A stretch of DNA of 64,000 nucleotides. Source: Symbiodinium kawagutii (lineage: Eukaryota > Sar > Dinophyceae > Suessiales > Symbiodiniaceae). Positions 55,001 to 61,000 of this stretch are shown here, piece after piece (position 1 is the first letter of the stretch; every line of letters begins with the position of its first letter). The DNA is taken from positions 397,927 to 461,926 of the forward strand of contig VSDK01009724.1 of assembly GCA_009767595.1 (NCBI GenBank). The letters run 5' to 3'. Made by a program: the position numbers and the translations under genes. The notes beneath the pieces were generated by a model that did no database searches, was not told the DNA's origin, and was given only the letters and a program-made list of their open reading frames with translations.

Positions 55001-58000
55001 TGTGTCCGCTCAGCCCAAAAAATCTGGAGAGATTCATCAGGATTTGTTGCCTTGGATCCCTTTATAAAAGAGAAGCCACGTTGAACCAAGGTCACATGTT
55101 TACCACTAGTGTGGAGCAAGGATTCTTTCGGGAGCCCAGGTTCACACACACAATTTAATTTCTTTTTGTTAAACAGGTTCTAAGCCATGTGAAATGTTTG
55201 TTAGTTTCCCATAACATGTTTTTTGAGACATTTTGTTGTTCTCAACTTTCCGAATTGAAACAAAAATTGATGTGGTGATTTAGGAGGTGAGACATCACCC
55301 CTTCCCTTCGTGGACATACCAAGGTCCAAGGTCTATCAACAGCTGAGAGAAGTTCCTGCCACTCTTCCATCGATGGCTGTTCTGCCTCATTGGGACCTGG
55401 GTTACTAATCCGGAGAACCTCCTGGGATGAAAATTCCCAAAGATGCTTCGAACTTCATCATGGATCATCATTGATCATCATCGATCCCTGCTATAACCCA
55501 ACAGAATCGCCAATAAACCTTCCTCTGTTGGACTTCTGCTGTCGCCCTGTCAAACACCTACAGTCACAGCTGATATTGTCACTTCTCCTTATACCAACAT
55601 GCAACTGGTAGATCACACTTTTGACCTTGGCTTTCATGGGCCATCTTGCAGGGGGGTTGCATATGAGCCGAGGCCAATGCAAAAAAAATGCTGTTTCCAT
55701 CATTGACTCTCCAAGTAAATTCTACATCAGGATATTGCTATCCCTATGAAGCAGTTGGATGGCGCAGTTGATAGTCAGTAAAGTCCATAAAATCAATAAA
55801 GTCAACAACAATATCAAAATGATTAAACATGATCAATGAATATGAATGATAGTTCATAGTTTCTCCAGCAAAAATTCCGTTGGGTATTGGAATGTATTGG
55901 AAATCCGCTGGTAGTCCAGCGATGTCCAACGAGCCCTGGCTGCACAAGACTCGGGCACTGCCTGCTCTGGGTGCCCCGTGCCGTGTTGACATAGAAGGGA
56001 TTTTCTCGCTGGCAAACGATGTCCCGTTTGTCCTGAAGCTGGCTGGACACCCTTGGGGACCGCCTTCGGGACGGCAAAAAATCGCAGCTGCAAGTTCGAA
56101 GCATTACAAGGTAGTGCCCCATTGGCCGTTGATTAAGATGAGTAAACCATTGATTAATATGAATTAATCACTAATTTGCCACTATTTGACCATTCATTAA
56201 TCATGAATGGACCATTAATGAACGATTCATCAAGCATCACTACAAATGCTGTGCTCCGGAAACTGATCGAATTACAGAAATGTTTTTGAACATGTATCAT
56301 TTGATTGGAATTCTCTGCATCCTTGGACAAGATTTCATCGAGGATGATCCCTATGAACTGCTCAGTAGCTACTTCCACAGATCTTCATCGTCATTGCTTG
56401 GGATCAACGCAACCTGTAACAGCGCTTGACTTCATGGGGGCCCCCAATGCCAGAAACCCTGAGCTTAGTCGCTAGTGCCTTGGGAGGTGAAAACCCACCA
56501 GAAAGACCACCGCAGGGGACCGCAGGGCACCGCACCTCATAGACGGAACTCTTCAGGCGTTTGTAGGCTTTCTGAGACAGCTGCCTCACCGCCTGAAGTC
56601 CAAGTTGATTCTTGGGGTCGAAGGTTATCATTCCATGGCCATGCTGGCTCAGGTGCCTGGACTAGTTGAAGTCTTTGCGTCATGGAATTCATTGTAGGAT
56701 TCATTGGCATTTCTTGTATCTGCTGCCTGATCAAATGTGTATGTAAAACTATGTCATATATTTTGTAGATCCATGAGTCCATGAGTTTGGCAGTCGTTTT
56801 CAAGTATACAAGGGATTGCAGCCAATCAGAAAGAATCAAAGCTGCAAAACCTGACAAGTCAAGAGGTTGAAAGACTTGAAAGGCAGCTGAAACAGTTTCA
56901 ATTGGGTAGCTATTGGGGAATCCACAATTGGAAAAACATGGATACCGGATATCCTTCCTTTTAGAACTTCATCGTGAATCCCGAATATGAGTAGTCAAAC
57001 TCAGCTACCACAATCACAGGCCTAATTAGCTCAAGCTGTTCCGCTCATTCAGACCAGAATCATGTGTTACTTCAGCATCTACAAAGGATGAGGGATGCTT
57101 CGGAGTGCCTATTCCTCCATCGCCAGAAACCACTTTCGGGAATGATCTTGTGACCAGGCGCAGCGAGGACGACTACCAATTGCATGTTGTTTTCACCATC
57201 GCCGATTGAACGACACATTGTTCGCCTTCTGTATGCGGGTATTTCTGGGTTGTTTTGAAGGCGCTTACAGCTTTATGACTTAAGGATACTCAAGGTAAGT
57301 CTGTGGGAAATCAACCGCCAAGGACTTCCTTTCTCGCCACAAAACTCCCTTTGCTGGTGGCTTTGTGGTGGGAGTCTCTCTCTCTCTCTCTCCATCGTCA
57401 TCTCCAAGGGTTCAGCTGAGCCAAGGTGAGAAATAAACGAAAGCTGCAAGATAAAAAAAATCATGGCTGGATGGGTGATTATTTGTTTTCCCAACACCTC
57501 ATTTATATGGCTGTGGGTCAATATTCTGTACCCCAGCTGTTCACATCCTCTAAATAACCAAAGTAGGCGAGCTGTTGGGACATTCACCTACCCCTTTCTT
57601 GGATTGTTGGTTCTGACCTGTAGCCATATGATACCCATAGCATCTGTGGAGCTGGCATCTGGCCATCGGGATGGTGAGGATGAGTTTGCATGTTGTCTAC
57701 CATCCACAGGGATGAACTGGGGCATGATTCACTCAATGCTGCAAGATTCCGAGTTAAGAACTGATGAACCAGACATACTCCATTCAGCATCGTAACAAAT
57801 AAGGCTCATCATGATGTCCATAATCATCAGCTGATGCGATGTCATCATCAAGTATCCATCGCTCCAGCCTTAGTGATTTCTTCTGTCTGCTCCTTGGGAT
57901 GAAGTTCGCTCCACCTGAGTTGTTGCAACGACCGAACCAACCACTTCGCGAGCCCCAACAAGTGGTACAGTGGCCCAATTCAACACGGGTCCATGCTGCA

Positions 58001-61000
58001 CTGCTAGACCTTACGCGTGCTAGTTATATCACACACGGAACTTGTTTGGGCCCCAACATCCTACCACTCCATTTCTTGATTCACATGATCAAAATTTGTT
58101 GGTGTCGATTTGGTGGAATTTGGCCGAAGGTTCTCAAAAAAATCCCGTGGATGCTGATAAGTGCCAATCTATATACTTGGTTGCAGGCCCACAACCTGTA
58201 ATCCTAGTGGACATCCAAAAAATGAGCAGCGCTGTCCACTGTTCGGGGATTTGGCTACCCATTTTTGGTGGTATTTTGGATCTGACCTGCACACGCATCT
58301 ACAATCACTCTACCAACCACGGTCATTTTGACCCCTCTAGATTGAACAACCAAAAGCAGCAATTGAACGTCTTCTCGAATGTGAAAAAGAAGGTGCTTTG
58401 AAACTACGAATGATTCACCAACAAATGTGCAGACTAAGATGGATATCATCCAAACTCGGGTCTCAAGAAGTAAGCAACACAAATAGCGGTGTCATCCTAC
58501 CACTTGGGCAGTACATTTGTGACGCTTTGATTGACGACTTCGAACTGCCTGCAAGCTCGGGGAGGTCAGAATGAATTGACTTTGCTTAAATATCTTCAGA
58601 GTTGGGAAGCAGAGACTAGCTGCCTTCGTAGATGGTCAACCACCTCCCCTTGGGGGTTTCTTACTTGAATGATTGGGTTTGATGGGGACTAGTCACCAAT
58701 TTGATATAACCTTGCAATATTCGGGCTTCAAAAAGGCTTGACACATTCGCATCAACCCAAAGGGGTTCCCTGACTGAGTGATTGCACTTGACTCGTTTGA
58801 CCTCGCCGGTCTCTTTGTCCTTGCCCGACGGTGATCGCTGACTGAAATATGGGGCTGCTGAACCACTATGATCAACCACAATCAATCACTAAAGTGGATA
58901 TAGGTATTCCCTGAAGTTATAATTGTCAACCACGACTAGCAATTGTTGATGATTTACACTGGAAATTGACTGGTTTGAACAACCACCAGGCATCATTGGT
59001 GATTAGAACCAACAATACATGACCACGCAAATCTGGGTGCTCTGTGGTAGGTTGACCTGGCGATCGCTGCCAAATTTGTACACCTATCGCCATGTCAAAG
59101 TACCGACGAGTATACAGCAGGCACAGATATGGGCATGAGATCATCGCAATTTGTGAATCAACGTGTGTTATCCGCCTTGTGCGGTAGGTTAGCATCATCA
59201 ATGTGGACTTCCGGGTTGATGATTTCTTGAGGGCTCGCGGCTCGCGGTACCATTTTCTATTGACAAGTCTGACGCACGTGGAATGGCTTCAAAAAAGACC
59301 CAAACATGTCGGAGCTCATCTTCACACTGTGACTGAATCTAGCGATGTTCGTGCTAGAAATAGTATGAAACGTGCTTCATTCCATGATCTACATATGTTG
59401 AAAAGTGGGTTTATAGCCATTCACCGACCTTATAGATTCATTCTAATGGTCATGTTCCAAATCCCCTTTTGAGTCAGGCAAGCGCTACAGAAGAACCTGT
59501 TTAAGAACTGACATCATCTGACCCTCTATTGACAACTTGACATAGGGACATTGCCCATCTCACGTGGAACAAAACTGTAGGAGTTCCAATGGGGTCATCA
59601 CACATGATCCAAATTTAAGCATTGCTCAAAAACATTCATAGGATTTATGAAAAACAATGTTTTATGATCCCTATTAGTCCCTATTGATGATGATTCCGAA
59701 TAGCCAGTGGCCACAAACATTTACGATGATCATTCTGATGTTCATGCTTAATCCAAGCAGTCTGTCACGGTAGATGCGTACACCAGCGCGGACCCCATGT
59801 TTGTGACAAACTCCAAGCTATTTGAGGCAAACTGGGGTGGTTTGTTGATGAAGATCTACCGTGAATATACAAGGCACTACCATGTGCTACCAAATAGCTT
59901 TGTTTTTGGGCTGACAGGAAAAGAAGGGCATAGCGTTCATGGACACCCCCACATTCTTTAGTATACACTCCTCACGCTTGCTTGATGGCTCACCCTGGCC
60001 ACTCTTTCACTCATTAGGTTCCCGGCAATGGCTGGGCATGATGCGGTGCCTATTCTTCGACATAGTCAGAACCAATTTACTGACAACTGCTACTTGCTCT
60101 TCTCAAATAAACCATCAAGTAAATCTACCGCCACGGTTTGGCTGACCCCAAGAAAATGAATCAATGACTGGTTGGTGGTTTCAACCATCTTCCATTCTGC
60201 TGAGTCGGGCGTGCTGCCAACACACCTAGCAAGAGTTGAATTCAAAAAGCCTTTGCCGGGACATAGTCAGGGCCCATTGACCATCCGCTAGTCCGCATGG
60301 CATGCTGCAAAAATATGCTTGCCAACCAACCAACCAGACAACCATTTGTCAACACTTGGAGGAATAAAAAAATATTTAAAACCACCCCATCCAGTAGTCG
60401 TTTCATCATTATTGTTCTTTATTGACCCCAAATGCATAAAATCTCACGAAAATGAATCGATAAATGCGTCATTCCCAAGATGTGCCATTCCACGGGGGCA
60501 GCTACGCGACGGCGCGTTTGGAGCCTTGGAGTTGTAGCGTCGCTTCTCACTTTCCATCTCATTGATGATGGATTTGACATCCGCCCTGGGCTGCCGGCTT
60601 CCCCGAATCCCATGGGTGAAACACGGGCGTTTTTGTATTTACCCTGGTCAAAACCCTAGGCATAGAGAGTAGGTCTGTGAAGAATTGTCTCAAATCAGCA
60701 GCATCTCTTCAACATGCTATGCTTTCCTAATCCCTTCTTACGGGAGAGCAGCAAAGCGACCGAGTGTTGCCTGCCTAGTAACCAAGCAATTATGGGGTCC
60801 ATCGTTCTAGTAGGTTGGATCTAGGTTGGTTGCAGCAGCTATGGACATCACAACTTTCAAGGGAACGGGTTCAACAAGTATGACCACCTTGCGAACGTAC
60901 ATGCTCGTTCAAATCACCGGGGCAACCCGAAAGCTATTCAGGTGTCTTTTAAGGGACAAATATTCAGTTTAAGAATTGTTTCACAAAATTTCAAGAATGA